Below, piece after piece: positions 52,691-59,788 of a DNA stretch of 64,000 nt. A program made the position numbers and the translations under genes. The DNA lies in the NCBI GenBank assembly GCA_964618215.1, contig CAZTZE010000001.1, positions 1 to 64,000 on the forward strand, given 5' to 3'. The stretch comes from CG2-30-58-95 sp964618215 (GTDB taxonomy: Bacteria > Chloroflexota > Anaerolineae > Anaerolineales > Villigracilaceae). Under the pieces are notes generated by a model that ran no database searches, was not told where the DNA came from, and worked only from the letters and a program-made list of their open reading frames with translations. Positions within the stretch are counted from its first letter, which is position 1, and each line of letters starts with the position of its first letter.

Positions 52691-52975
52691 CTAATCCGCT
52701 CTCCCATCTGCTGCTCCTATCCACCGCCGCGCAGGAATTTTTTTCTCCAACGCGGGACGCAGCTTTTCAAACGCCTCGGCGTCAGCATCCACTTCAAGCC
52801 TGGCCTGTCCGACCCGCAGCGAGCCGATGGAGAAATCCTTTGCTTGCTCCAACCCGACCGTCCAGCCAGGGCCTTGCAGGCGGCCATTGCTCTGCGCCGA
52901 TCCGCCCAGTTCCTGCAAATATTCCCGCAGCAGCCAGAGCGGGATACCGCGGATCATCCAAGTGTAATTAACCAC
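52691..52975 (-). CDS. Small conserved protein next to MoaD
   Basis: A 94-residue protein: MVNYTWMIRGIPLWLLREYL, GPGWTVGLEQAKDFSIGSLRV, ARLEVDADAEAFEKLRPAL. The pattern of strands resembles a small alpha/beta protein often found beside MoaD in AOR loci; I do not know a name for it. It starts 6 bp after the MoaD-like gene ends, so the two share a transcript. Confidence 0.65.
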   Translation of the reverse strand: MVNYTWMIRGIPLWLLREYLQELGGSAQSNGRLQGPGWTVGLEQAKDFSIGSLRVGQARLEVDADAEAFEKLRPALEKKIPARRWIGAADGRAD

Positions 52976-52981
52976 GCGGCT

Positions 52982-53260
52982 TTATCCCCCGGCGATGGCG
53001 GGAAAGATGCTGACGGTATCATCTGGCGAGAGCGGGGTTTCCAGGCCGTTCTCCAGGTATGGCGCGTCCCGTCCGTTGATGAACACATGGACGTGGCGAT
53101 AGAGTTGGCCCTGTTCGTCGCACAGTTCGCGGCGCAGGCCGGGGTAGCGGCGGATCATCTCATCCAGCAGTTGCTGCACCGTCGCGTTTTCCGGCAGGTC
53201 AAACACGGTTGTCTTTCCACCGACAATTTGACGCAATGTGGCGTAAAAAGTTGCTTGCAT
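52982..53260 (-). CDS. MoaD/ThiS-like sulfur carrier protein
   Basis: A 92-residue beta-grasp protein starting MQATFYATLRQIVGG at 53260. It has NATVQQLLDEMIRRYPGL, VFINGRDAPYLENG and ends in the activated diglycine (FPAIAGG). It carries sulfur as a thiocarboxylate for molybdopterin/tungstopterin synthesis. Its site next to AOR suggests a dedicated paralog. Confidence 0.92.
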   Translation of the reverse strand: MQATFYATLRQIVGGKTTVFDLPENATVQQLLDEMIRRYPGLRRELCDEQGQLYRHVHVFINGRDAPYLENGLETPLSPDDTVSIFPAIAGG

Positions 53261-53693
53261 GACAGTCTCCTCAAATGAATTATATCTTTTTTTTAACCGC
53301 CAAGACGCCAAGGCGCAAAGAGATAGAAAACGCCAAGGGGTTCTTGGCGTCTCTGTGTCTTGGCGGTTAGACTTTTTTCAAAATGTGCGTGACGATCGTC
53401 GCCCCGCTGCCGCCGCACAACCAGGTCTTTGACGTTTCGGATGAGGCTCTGGATTCGGTGTATGCCGAGTTGTAAGCCATGACATGCTCTGCTGCCGAGT
53501 GCGCAGCACCTACTCGGTAGGCCTTCTGCACGGACAGGGCGGATGTCCGCCCTGTCCGTGTCATTAAGGCTGCAGGTATCCCCTCACCCTTTGCCCCCCT
53601 CTGTCCCCCCATTTCGAAGTTCACCTGTGCCTGCGGCACTGGCGCAGGCAGAAATGGGGGGATGAAAGGGGGGTGAGGGAATGATAAAAAATT
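53261..53693. other. Intergenic region with an inverted-repeat element and a coding relic
   Basis: At 53294-53369 an element has ends TAACCGCCAAGAC / GTCTTGGCGGTTA. At 53382-53477 a short plus-strand frame (MCVTIVAPLPPHNQVFDVSD...) looks like the end of a lost gene. A GAGTGCGCAGCACCTACTCG stretch (53498-53518) is also found near 23053. The rest is low-complexity sequence before the radical SAM gene. Confidence 0.5.
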
Positions 53694-54881
53694 ATGCCAA
53701 TCGTAAAAAATGACGAGCAGGGCAGGCTGCTCCTGCCTGAAGAATTTCTCCAACGCCGGCACATAGCTGCGCAGACCGAATACTGGCTCGACGAGCGCGA
53801 GGGGGATTTGATCCTGCACCCGCGCCTGCCCGACATTCGCAAGTTATATATCGAACCAACCACCGCCTGCAACCTGAATTGCCGCACCTGCATCCGCAAC
53901 GTCTGGGAAGACCCGCAGGCGCGCATGTCCATGCAGACATTCCAGCGCATCCTCGAAAGCTTGGACGCCCTGCCCGACCTGAAGCGGGTGATTTTCACCG
54001 GCTTCGGCGAGCCGCTCGCCCATTCCGACATCCTGGAGATGATCGCGACGGTGCGCCAGCGCGGCCTGGCGGTGACGCTCGGCTCCAACGGGTTGCTGCT
54101 CAACTCCGCAACCTCCCGTGAATTGGTGCGGCTGGGCGTGGAGCGCATCGTCATCTCGGTGGACGGCGTCAAGCCGGAGACCTACGCCGGCATCCGCGGG
54201 GCGACGCTCTCCCAGGTTCTCGACAACATTCGCGGCTTGAACGAGGCCAAACGCCAGATGGGTTCGCTCTACCCGGCGCTGGGGATCGAATTTGTCGCCC
54301 TGAAAAGTAATTTGGATGAACTGGCCCAACTGACCGGGTTAGCCACCCATTTGAACGCCGCGCGCGTCCTGGTCAGCAACGTCCTGGCTTATAGCGAAGA
54401 GATGCGCGCCGAGATGCTCTATGGCTACGAGCCGCTTCCGCCGTTCATGGCGCAGGGCTGGCCGGTCAGGGCGGATGCCTGGGTGATGTGGGGGACTTTG
54501 GATCTGCCGCGCATGCACTGGGGCGCGGAGCGGCGCTGCCGCTTCGTCCAGGATCGCGCCGTGGTCGTCGGCTGGGATGGCGGCCTTGCCCCCTGTTATG
54601 CCCTGTGTCATAATTACAGTTACTTTGCCATAGACGGCCAAAAGAAACAAGTCAGTCGCTACGTGCTGGGCAACGTGAACGAACAGTCCCTGGCCGAGAT
54701 CTGGATGTCGGAAACCTACACGCGTTTCCGCAGCGAAGTGCGCGGCTTTCACTTTCCGTCCTGCCCCAACTGCGACTTGCGCGCCAGTTGCGACCTGCGC
54801 GATAATAACAATGGCTGCTGGGGATGGAATCCCTCCTGCGCCGATTGCCTGTGGGCGCAGGACATAGTCCGCTGCCCGTGA
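53694..54881 (+). CDS. Radical SAM/SPASM protein, likely AOR maturation factor
   Basis: A 395-residue protein. After an N-terminal AbrB-like segment (DEQGRLLLPEEFLQRRHI) the radical SAM motif CNLNCRTC lies in EPTTACNLNCRTCIRN. The SAM-domain order (VIFTGFGEPLAHSDILEM, LGSNGLLL, ISVDGVKPETYAGIRG) is clear. The C-terminus has SPASM cysteines (CPNCDLRASCDLR...CADCLWAQD). Proteins of this type sit with AOR-family genes and are thought to modify the cofactor or enzyme. The MoaD gene follows after 7 bp. Confidence 0.9.
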   Translation: MPIVKNDEQGRLLLPEEFLQRRHIAAQTEYWLDEREGDLILHPRLPDIRKLYIEPTTACNLNCRTCIRNVWEDPQARMSMQTFQRILESLDALPDLKRVIFTGFGEPLAHSDILEMIATVRQRGLAVTLGSNGLLLNSATSRELVRLGVERIVISVDGVKPETYAGIRGATLSQVLDNIRGLNEAKRQMGSLYPALGIEFVALKSNLDELAQLTGLATHLNAARVLVSNVLAYSEEMRAEMLYGYEPLPPFMAQGWPVRADAWVMWGTLDLPRMHWGAERRCRFVQDRAVVVGWDGGLAPCYALCHNYSYFAIDGQKKQVSRYVLGNVNEQSLAEIWMSETYTRFRSEVRGFHFPSCPNCDLRASCDLRDNNNGCWGWNPSCADCLWAQDIVRCP

Positions 54882-54888
54882 GGAGAAC

Positions 54889-55128
54889 ATGCGCCTGCGT
54901 GTGAAACTGTTTGCTTTTCTAACCCGCTATCGCGAGAACCTGTCTTCGGGAACGCCCTTCGAGGTGGAACTGCCGGAGGGCGCCACCCTGGCCGACCTGT
55001 TGCGTGTCTTGCAGGTTCCGGACAAGGAGGTCAAGATGACCTTTGTCAACGGCCTGGCCCAAGCTGAAGGCTGGCAGTTGAAAGACGGCGACGAAGTGGG
55101 CATCTTTCCACCGATTGCGGGAGGTTAG
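54889..55128 (+). CDS. MoaD/ThiS-like sulfur carrier, second copy
   Basis: A 79-residue beta-grasp protein: MRLRVKLFAFLTRY, EVELPEGATLADLLRVLQVP, MTFVNGLAQAEGWQLKDGDEV, ending FPPIAGG with the functional diglycine. Between radical SAM and ThiS-like genes it is likely dedicated to tungstopterin assembly. Confidence 0.92.
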   Translation: MRLRVKLFAFLTRYRENLSSGTPFEVELPEGATLADLLRVLQVPDKEVKMTFVNGLAQAEGWQLKDGDEVGIFPPIAGG

Positions 55129-55129
55129 C

Positions 55130-55516
55130 GTGAGCGAGATTGTCGTTGACGTCTGGCTGTACGGCGGGCTGTCCAAATATGGCCGCGGCGCGGAGCAGGG
55201 CAGTTTTGCCAATCTGAATGTGCGCCTTCGTGGGGGAAGCACGATTGGCGATTTGCTCGCCTTCCTGCAAATGCCCAGCCGGGAGCGCGGCATTACCTTC
55301 ATCAATGGCCAGTTGAGCGCCATGCCGGGGCTTCAGCCGGATATGGATCACGTTCTGTCTGACGGCGACCGGGCCGCGTTTTTCCACCTGAACAGCATGT
55401 GGCCGTTCCAATACCGTCACGGCGCGGCCATGATCCGCGAGCTGGCCGAAGCCATGCAGGCCGGCAAAGACGAGGGATTGCATCATTCATACGGGGAGCA
55501 TGAAAGCAACGCGTAG
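55130..55516 (+). CDS. ThiS/MoaD-like beta-grasp protein without terminal diglycine
   Basis: A 128-residue protein from a GTG at 55130, with GGAGG 5 bp upstream. It has VDVWLYGGLSKYG, GGSTIGDLLAFLQMPSRERG, TFINGQLSAMPG and LSDGDRAAFFHLNSMWPFQYRHG, then a helical tail. The C-terminus does not end in GG, so it is not a standard sulfur carrier. The operon position suggests a structural or regulatory part in AOR cofactor handling. Confidence 0.8.
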   Translation: MSEIVVDVWLYGGLSKYGRGAEQGSFANLNVRLRGGSTIGDLLAFLQMPSRERGITFINGQLSAMPGLQPDMDHVLSDGDRAAFFHLNSMWPFQYRHGAAMIRELAEAMQAGKDEGLHHSYGEHESNA

Positions 55517-55563
55517 GATTTTTCACCCAGGGGGAAGGAAGCCGCCAAGCCCGACATACTGGC

Positions 55564-55728
55564 CTAGAGCGTGACCACCGCGGACCCGTGTAAGTAAGGT
55601 ATCGCGGCCAGCGCGGCTACGCCCCAGCCAATGAGACCGGCCAGGTCGGCGGCCATTTTGCGCCAGACGAGCAGGACGAGAACGAGGAGGATGGGCAGAA
55701 GGGCGAGGAGGGTGGAGAGGAGGTTCAT
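55564..55728 (-). pseudogene. 5' fragment of a lactate permease gene, copy A
   Basis: 54 codons (MNLLSTLLALLPILLVLVLL, WRKMAADLAGLIGW, then VVTL and TAG) match the first 55 residues of the intact permease at 48486-50036 and then stop. The upstream leader (GGGGGATGTTTCTGG on the complement side) is shared with copy B, not with the intact gene. Confidence 0.85.
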
Positions 55729-55739
55729 GGGGGATGTTT

Positions 55740-55853
55740 CTGGGAGGGGGTCAAGAACCCTCCACAAGCTTGATCTCTTCCTCCATCGGCTCATACACCT
55801 CATAGACCAGCCGATCTATCGCCCTCCGCGGGATTGGGGTTTGTGTGACATGG
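55740..55853 (-). pseudogene. Short coding relic
   Basis: A minus-strand frame without a start ends RLVYEVYEPMEEEIKLVEGS and TGA at about 55757. This looks like the last residues of a larger enzyme; such endings occur in N6-adenine methylase/specificity proteins. Nothing more of the gene is present. Confidence 0.35.
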
Positions 55854-56381
55854 TTACCTCTTCATCCGTTCACGAACCGCTTGTAGATGGGCAGACATTT
55901 CGGCAGGATCCATATCAAAGGCGTGGGCGCGCTTAATTGATATCTGCGTGATGCGTTCAAGTTCTTCCATGTTGATCAATCCGCGCTGGAGCAGGAAAAC
56001 CACATCGTCAATATCGGTGTCAAATCCGCGGTCAATTTTGCTCAAGGCGATGCTGTATGGATCGAATATATATACTTCGATCTTCCCGAACTTACCAACA
56101 GGCAGGCTGCGTTGATATCCTCCTGCTGGCACAGGTAGGAAGCGTTCAATCGGCACCGCATCTACGTCAAGTCCCATCTCGCGGGCGGTCTCTTCCATGA
56201 TATTTTGCAGGTCGCTTTTTTTGAGGTCATCCCCAATATAATCAATGTCCAGCGTCGGTCGTGGACTGCCCAGCAGGCACAATGCGCTTCCGCCAAGCAG
56301 GTAAAGACGGGCAAAGTACGGATAGCGTTTTCCCACGGCCTCCAGAAAGGAACGGATCTGGCTGCTTTCCAGGTTGGTCAT
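55854..56381 (-). CDS. DUF6036-type nucleotidyltransferase
   Basis: A 175-residue protein starting MTNLESSQIRSFLEAV at 56381. The nucleotidyltransferase core is seen in LYLLGGSALCLLGSPRPTLDIDYIGDD (shortened: GGSALCLLG, LDIDYIG) and IEVYIFDPYSIALSKIDRG. AbiEii-type toxins use the same fold. Its start overlaps the upstream partner by 4 bp, so the pair may be a toxin-antitoxin or related module. Confidence 0.75.
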   Translation of the reverse strand: MTNLESSQIRSFLEAVGKRYPYFARLYLLGGSALCLLGSPRPTLDIDYIGDDLKKSDLQNIMEETAREMGLDVDAVPIERFLPVPAGGYQRSLPVGKFGKIEVYIFDPYSIALSKIDRGFDTDIDDVVFLLQRGLINMEELERITQISIKRAHAFDMDPAEMSAHLQAVRERMKR

Positions 56382-56893
56382 AGGTCTTCCTGATTTGAAT
56401 GAATGAGCAGTCTTTGGGTGGCATGTTCGTAGGTACCAAGCCAGTTGATGGACATTCCGCTCAAGTGCCGATGGCGTTCGGCGAGCAGCCGCAAATTTTC
56501 TTCGGCATTGTCCGTCACGGGTACTCCCAATTCGCGGGAGAAATGATCGGGCAGGGATTGTTCTTTCCCGGACAGTCTCTCCAGACGCCGGCGATATTTT
56601 TGCTGCAACCAGACTGCCGCGCTGTAATAACATTGAAGCGTAACCCGCGCAGGCGCGTCGAGTCTTTGCGCGGCGGTGCGAGCATGGGCGGCAAATTCGG
56701 GGTGTTCGAGGAAGAGCGGGATGAGCGACAAGCGCAGGCGCGCTTCGTCACTCTTTGCCAGCGCGGCAATCAGGCGCGCCGGCTGCCGGTGCAGGGTTTC
56801 GCCCTGGCTTTCCCCACCCAGGATGAATCTTACGCCCAACGCGTGCAGGGCATTTGCCAGTTGACCGCCGGTAGCCGGGGATGGGGCGCTCAT
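56378..56893 (-). CDS. Helical partner of the nucleotidyltransferase
   Basis: A 171-residue, mostly helical protein: QPARLIAALAKSDEARLRLS, LQCYYSAAVWLQQKYRRRLE, ENLRLLAERHRHLSGMSINW. No family is recognised. The overlapping ATGA with the nucleotidyltransferase and the adjoining gene fragments suggest a paired function such as antitoxin or regulator. Confidence 0.6.
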   Translation of the reverse strand: MSAPSPATGGQLANALHALGVRFILGGESQGETLHRQPARLIAALAKSDEARLRLSLIPLFLEHPEFAAHARTAAQRLDAPARVTLQCYYSAAVWLQQKYRRRLERLSGKEQSLPDHFSRELGVPVTDNAEENLRLLAERHRHLSGMSINWLGTYEHATQRLLIHSNQEDL

Positions 56894-56921
56894 GAGATTG
56901 ATCCTTTGCGCAATTATAGCC

Positions 56922-57038
56922 TCACTTTATCACCCAGCCGATGAGACCGGATAAATCGGCGGCCATTTTGCGCCAGATGAGCAGGACGAGGACGACGAGG
57001 ATGGGCAGAAGGGCGAGGAGGATGGAGAAGAGGTTCAT
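56922..57038 (-). pseudogene. 5' fragment of a lactate permease gene, copy B
   Basis: 38 codons (MNLFSILLALLPILVVLVLL, WRKMAADLSGLIGW, VIK, TGA) repeat the start of the intact permease. Copy A and copy B share the bases just upstream of ATG. The fragment stops close to the end of the 56378-56893 gene. Confidence 0.82.
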
Positions 57039-57062
57039 GGGGGATGTTCCTGGCCGGTCCAA

Positions 57063-57284
57063 TTACAACTCCATTTTATTCAGTAACTCTTTTAAGGCCA
57101 GCAACTCTTCTTTGGACAGCGTCACGCCTTTGCCCATTTTCTCGCCGTCCGGTGACCATTCACGGATGTCATATTTCGGCTCTCTTTCGTTCCAGCTGAT
57201 CAGGTTGAGCTCCTTGGCCCAGCCCGAAGCGGACTTGGAAAGCACGCCAATCTTTTTGATGATTTCGAATTTGATTTCGGACAT
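57063..57284 (-). CDS. PC4/YdbC-like single-stranded nucleic-acid-binding protein
   Basis: A 73-residue protein of the YdbC/PC4 family: FEIIKKIGVLSKSASGWAKE, LNLISWNEREPKYDIREWSP, GEKMGKGVTLSKEELLALKEL. PC4-like domains bind single-stranded DNA or RNA as dimers. The bacterial role is not settled. Confidence 0.88.
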   Translation of the reverse strand: MSEIKFEIIKKIGVLSKSASGWAKELNLISWNEREPKYDIREWSPDGEKMGKGVTLSKEELLALKELLNKMEL

Positions 57285-57379
57285 TGTTCAGGTCTCCTTA
57301 TCGCCTACTGCTTCCTGCATAAAAATCTAAACTTTCATATGCCTGAAGTTGGGCAAAATCGAGATGGTCGTTTGGATAT

Positions 57380-57730
57380 TTACGCAGTACCTTGTAAAAG
57401 TTCCATGAGTTCCGCTTTTCTCGCTTCCAGTGAAATAGTTTGAGATTTCAGTTCTTTCAAGGTTTTGTTGACCTCCGCCAGTTCTTTCTTCAGTTGTTTC
57501 TTCTTCAAATAATCGTTCCCATACTTTTCGTTGACCAGCGCTTCCACTTCTTGCCGAATCAATCTCAGGAACGGGCTTCCATAGATGCTGTTTTCACGAT
57601 ACTGCAATTTGCCCGCGCGTATGCCTTCGACAATTTCATCAAACGTCAGCCCAAATTCTTTTTGAGCGGTTTTGTGGCTCAGGGTGGCGCCTTTTGTTGA
57701 CCAGGCGGAGTCTCCATATTTAGAATCCAT
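57380..57730 (-). CDS. Hypothetical protein with C-terminal coiled coil
   Basis: A 116-residue protein. The N-terminal part (TLSHKTAQKEFGLTFDEIVE, YGSPFLRLIRQEVEALV) looks like a small MerR/excisionase-like helix domain. The C-terminus is a coiled coil (LKKELAEVNKTLKELKSQTI). Its last codons overlap the relic repeat shared with 26291-26397. The family is not recognised. Confidence 0.6.
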   Translation of the reverse strand: MDSKYGDSAWSTKGATLSHKTAQKEFGLTFDEIVEGIRAGKLQYRENSIYGSPFLRLIRQEVEALVNEKYGNDYLKKKQLKKELAEVNKTLKELKSQTISLEARKAELMELLQGTA

Positions 57731-57750
57731 AAGTCACTCCTTCGCACGCT

Positions 57751-57845
57751 AGACCCTAAAGGTTTTCTCGGGAATCAGTAGTCTTGGTATGCCAAACCGT
57801 CCTGCCAAATATGGCGATGGTTAACGAAAGAAACCTTTAGGGTCT
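57751..57845. mobile_element. 95-bp element with perfect 15-bp inverted repeats, copy type A
   Basis: The ends are AGACCCTAAAGGTTT and AAACCTTTAGGGTCT. It directly abuts the stop codon (57846-57848) of the relic gene, just as the element at 43546-43641 abuts its neighbour. Confidence 0.82.
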
Positions 57846-58082
57846 TTATCTCATCGGCCACCCGCCGTGGACCTCGATCACCTCATCCACCTCCTCCATC
57901 AAACGGATAGTTTCCCCCAAGGCGGCGATGATTTTGTGGTAGTGATCAACATCTGCCTCCGAGAGAGCGCGTCCGCGCCTGTCTTTGAGCCATTTCTGGC
58001 AGACTTGATATCCGCCGACACGGGATTCCCATAGATTGGTGAAGCCGTAAGAGCATGGCACAGACAATTTGCGAGGAGGCAT
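57846..58082 (-). pseudogene. C-terminal relic of a restriction/modification-type enzyme
   Basis: 78 codons from an ATG at 58082 (with AGGAG upstream) read YGFTNLWESRVGGYQVCQKW, LKDRRGRALSEADVDHYHKI and a final helix. The GGYQVCQKWLKDRRGR stretch is typical of the C-terminal region of type ISP/N6-adenine methylase-like enzymes. The catalytic part is absent, so it is a remnant or a recycled small protein. Confidence 0.6.
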
Positions 58083-58241
58083 TTTCTTCTCCTGACCGGC
58101 GGGTAACCTCCAGTCAATATGAGACGATGACAATATTATACAGACAGATGAACAGGCGCGCAATCATTGTGAATCATGTTTTTCCAGTGACAATTCTTGA
58201 TTGGCGTCTTTTGGCCTCCGTGTGATAAAACGGGCGCAAAC

Positions 58242-58270
58242 AAAAAAACTCCCTGCCAGTGACAGGGAGT
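58242..58270 (-). terminator. Rho-independent terminator of the 58293 gene
   Basis: On the minus strand ACTCCCTG-TCACTGG-CAGGGAGT is followed by TTTTTT. It lies just downstream of the membrane protein gene at 58293-58982. Confidence 0.9.
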
Positions 58271-58292
58271 TCATTGCAAGGTTCTCTTCCGT

Positions 58293-58982
58293 TTACTTTG
58301 CGGTTTCGGGCAGCGGCGTACGGCGCGCCATAGCGGAGCGGGTGTAAAGAGCCGTTGCCACTCCGCTCAGGATGAGCGCCAGTCCGATGGCGGTCAGCGC
58401 TGTGTGCCACACATCCGCGTAGTTGACACCGCCGATGGTGTGGGTTGGGGCCATGATGAATTGGATGGTCAACGCCAGCAGACCGGTCGCGGCCAGGGCG
58501 ATCGCGGTAGCATGTTTGCCGGTCTGCTTATCGCCAGCCGGTTTCTCGAAATCCACACCCTGCCATACGCCAGGGATGCGGAAGAGCAGGAATATAACCA
58601 GGGTCAACACGGTGGTATAGACGACCGCATCCACCGGCATGGACGAGCCGCGCAGCGCCCGCGAGACGGCCATGTGGATTCCGCCGACGAAGATGCCCGC
58701 GACGAGGGCGATGAGCGTACAGCGATAGGCGTTCTTTGTCCCTTTGACCAGCAGAACGACAGTGCGCACGCCCATGACGCCGATGGCGATGCCCAGCAGA
58801 ACGAAGAGGATGTACAGCCACTGGACTTGCGCGAGGGGGGCGAATGTATCGCCGAAGCCGGTCGGGTTCAAGGCCACGCAGGATGTCCCCGCGCCGCCCA
58901 TCAGTGTGAACGCGGCTGTCAGGCTCATCAGCACGATACCAATGATGCGCAGAGTTTTGGCCCACCATTTGTTTCGGGACAT
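58293..58982 (-). CDS. Seven-TM membrane protein of unknown function
   Basis: A 229-residue protein starting MSRNKWWAKTLRI with about seven helices (IIGIVLMSLTAAFTLMGGAG, YILFVLLGIAIGVMGVRTVV, VYTTVLTLVIFLLFRI, GLALILSGVATALYT). A conserved-looking HTALTAIG and the pair GIHMAVSR supply histidines. It is the last gene of the membrane/heme cluster and is followed by a terminator. Confidence 0.75.
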   Translation of the reverse strand: MSRNKWWAKTLRIIGIVLMSLTAAFTLMGGAGTSCVALNPTGFGDTFAPLAQVQWLYILFVLLGIAIGVMGVRTVVLLVKGTKNAYRCTLIALVAGIFVGGIHMAVSRALRGSSMPVDAVVYTTVLTLVIFLLFRIPGVWQGVDFEKPAGDKQTGKHATAIALAATGLLALTIQFIMAPTHTIGGVNYADVWHTALTAIGLALILSGVATALYTRSAMARRTPLPETAK

Positions 58983-58996
58983 TTCGACCTCTTGTT

Positions 58997-59145
58997 CGTA
59001 GGGCGGGATTCAATCCCGCCGAAAAGTTGGTGTCGGGATTGGAATCCCGACCTACGTTATGCCAGTCGGGATTGGAATCCCGACCTACATTATGCCGGTA
59101 GGGTGGGATTTATCCCGCCATGGTCGGAATGAATTCCGACCTACG
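58997..59145. repeat. Cluster of five GTAGG/CCTAC palindromes
   Basis: Hairpins GGCGGGATTCAATCCCGCC, GTCGGGATTGGAATCCCGAC (twice), GGTGGGATTTATCCCGCC and GGTCGGAATGAATTCCGACC follow each other, each with CGTAGG or CCTACG on one side. The last CTA (59141-59143) is the complement of the TAG stop of the gene at 59141-59746. Confidence 0.92.
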
Positions 59146-59746
59146 CCAGCGCGAATCCCGCCACGAACGCAGCGGTCATCAACAACAGCAGGCCGGGCAG
59201 GATCTTGAGAATGGTCGCGCGTGAAAGGAGCGGTTTGCCAGCCTTGAGCAATGTCAGCAAAAGCCCGCCGATGCCGATCAGCGCGCCGCCTACGCCGACC
59301 AGGGCAAAGCCAGGCGTTGCACGCCCAGTAAAAGCCCAAACGATTGGCAGCAGGAAAATGGTCAGCCCGGCGATGCCGTGGATGACCGCCAGCACGATGA
59401 CAGGTAGTTTGTTCCGGATGGGGAAGACGCGGGTGACGGTCACAGCCAGGAATCCGCCGATGGCGAAGATCAGGTAACCGGTCCGGTAAGCAGCGAGGTG
59501 CTCCCAGACCAGTCCCAGCGACAGGCTGAGCGGGATGATCGTCGAGACGATGACCACGATCGGGCTGTCCAAAACGTCAAAACCCAGGATGATGAGCAGC
59601 AGTCCAGCCACCAGCAGCACGCCGAAGGCAACCGTGTAGGCGATCATCGGGAGCGCCTCCGCGCCGTTGATGCCCACGGCCACTTGCCAGGCGGCCAGCA
59701 GGCTGGTCAGGAGCAGCAAGATGCGGTCGAGGATGGAGATTTTCAT
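59141..59746 (-). CDS. Six-TM membrane protein, paralog of 63439
   Basis: A 201-residue protein starting MKISILDRILLLLTSL at 59746. Helices include AYTVAFGVLLVAGLLLIILG, SPIVVIVSTIIPLSLSLGL and GFALVGVGGALIGIGGLLLT. The order and several words (LLLIxLG...SPxVxxVxxxIPLxxSxGL; FxxVGVGGxLIGxGGxxL) recur in the partial gene at 63439-64000. The function is unknown. Confidence 0.8.
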   Translation of the reverse strand: MKISILDRILLLLTSLLAAWQVAVGINGAEALPMIAYTVAFGVLLVAGLLLIILGFDVLDSPIVVIVSTIIPLSLSLGLVWEHLAAYRTGYLIFAIGGFLAVTVTRVFPIRNKLPVIVLAVIHGIAGLTIFLLPIVWAFTGRATPGFALVGVGGALIGIGGLLLTLLKAGKPLLSRATILKILPGLLLLMTAAFVAGFALA

Positions 59747-59788
59747 GGTTGCCCATCCGCACCCCGTTTCCTTCAAGGAAACGGGGTG

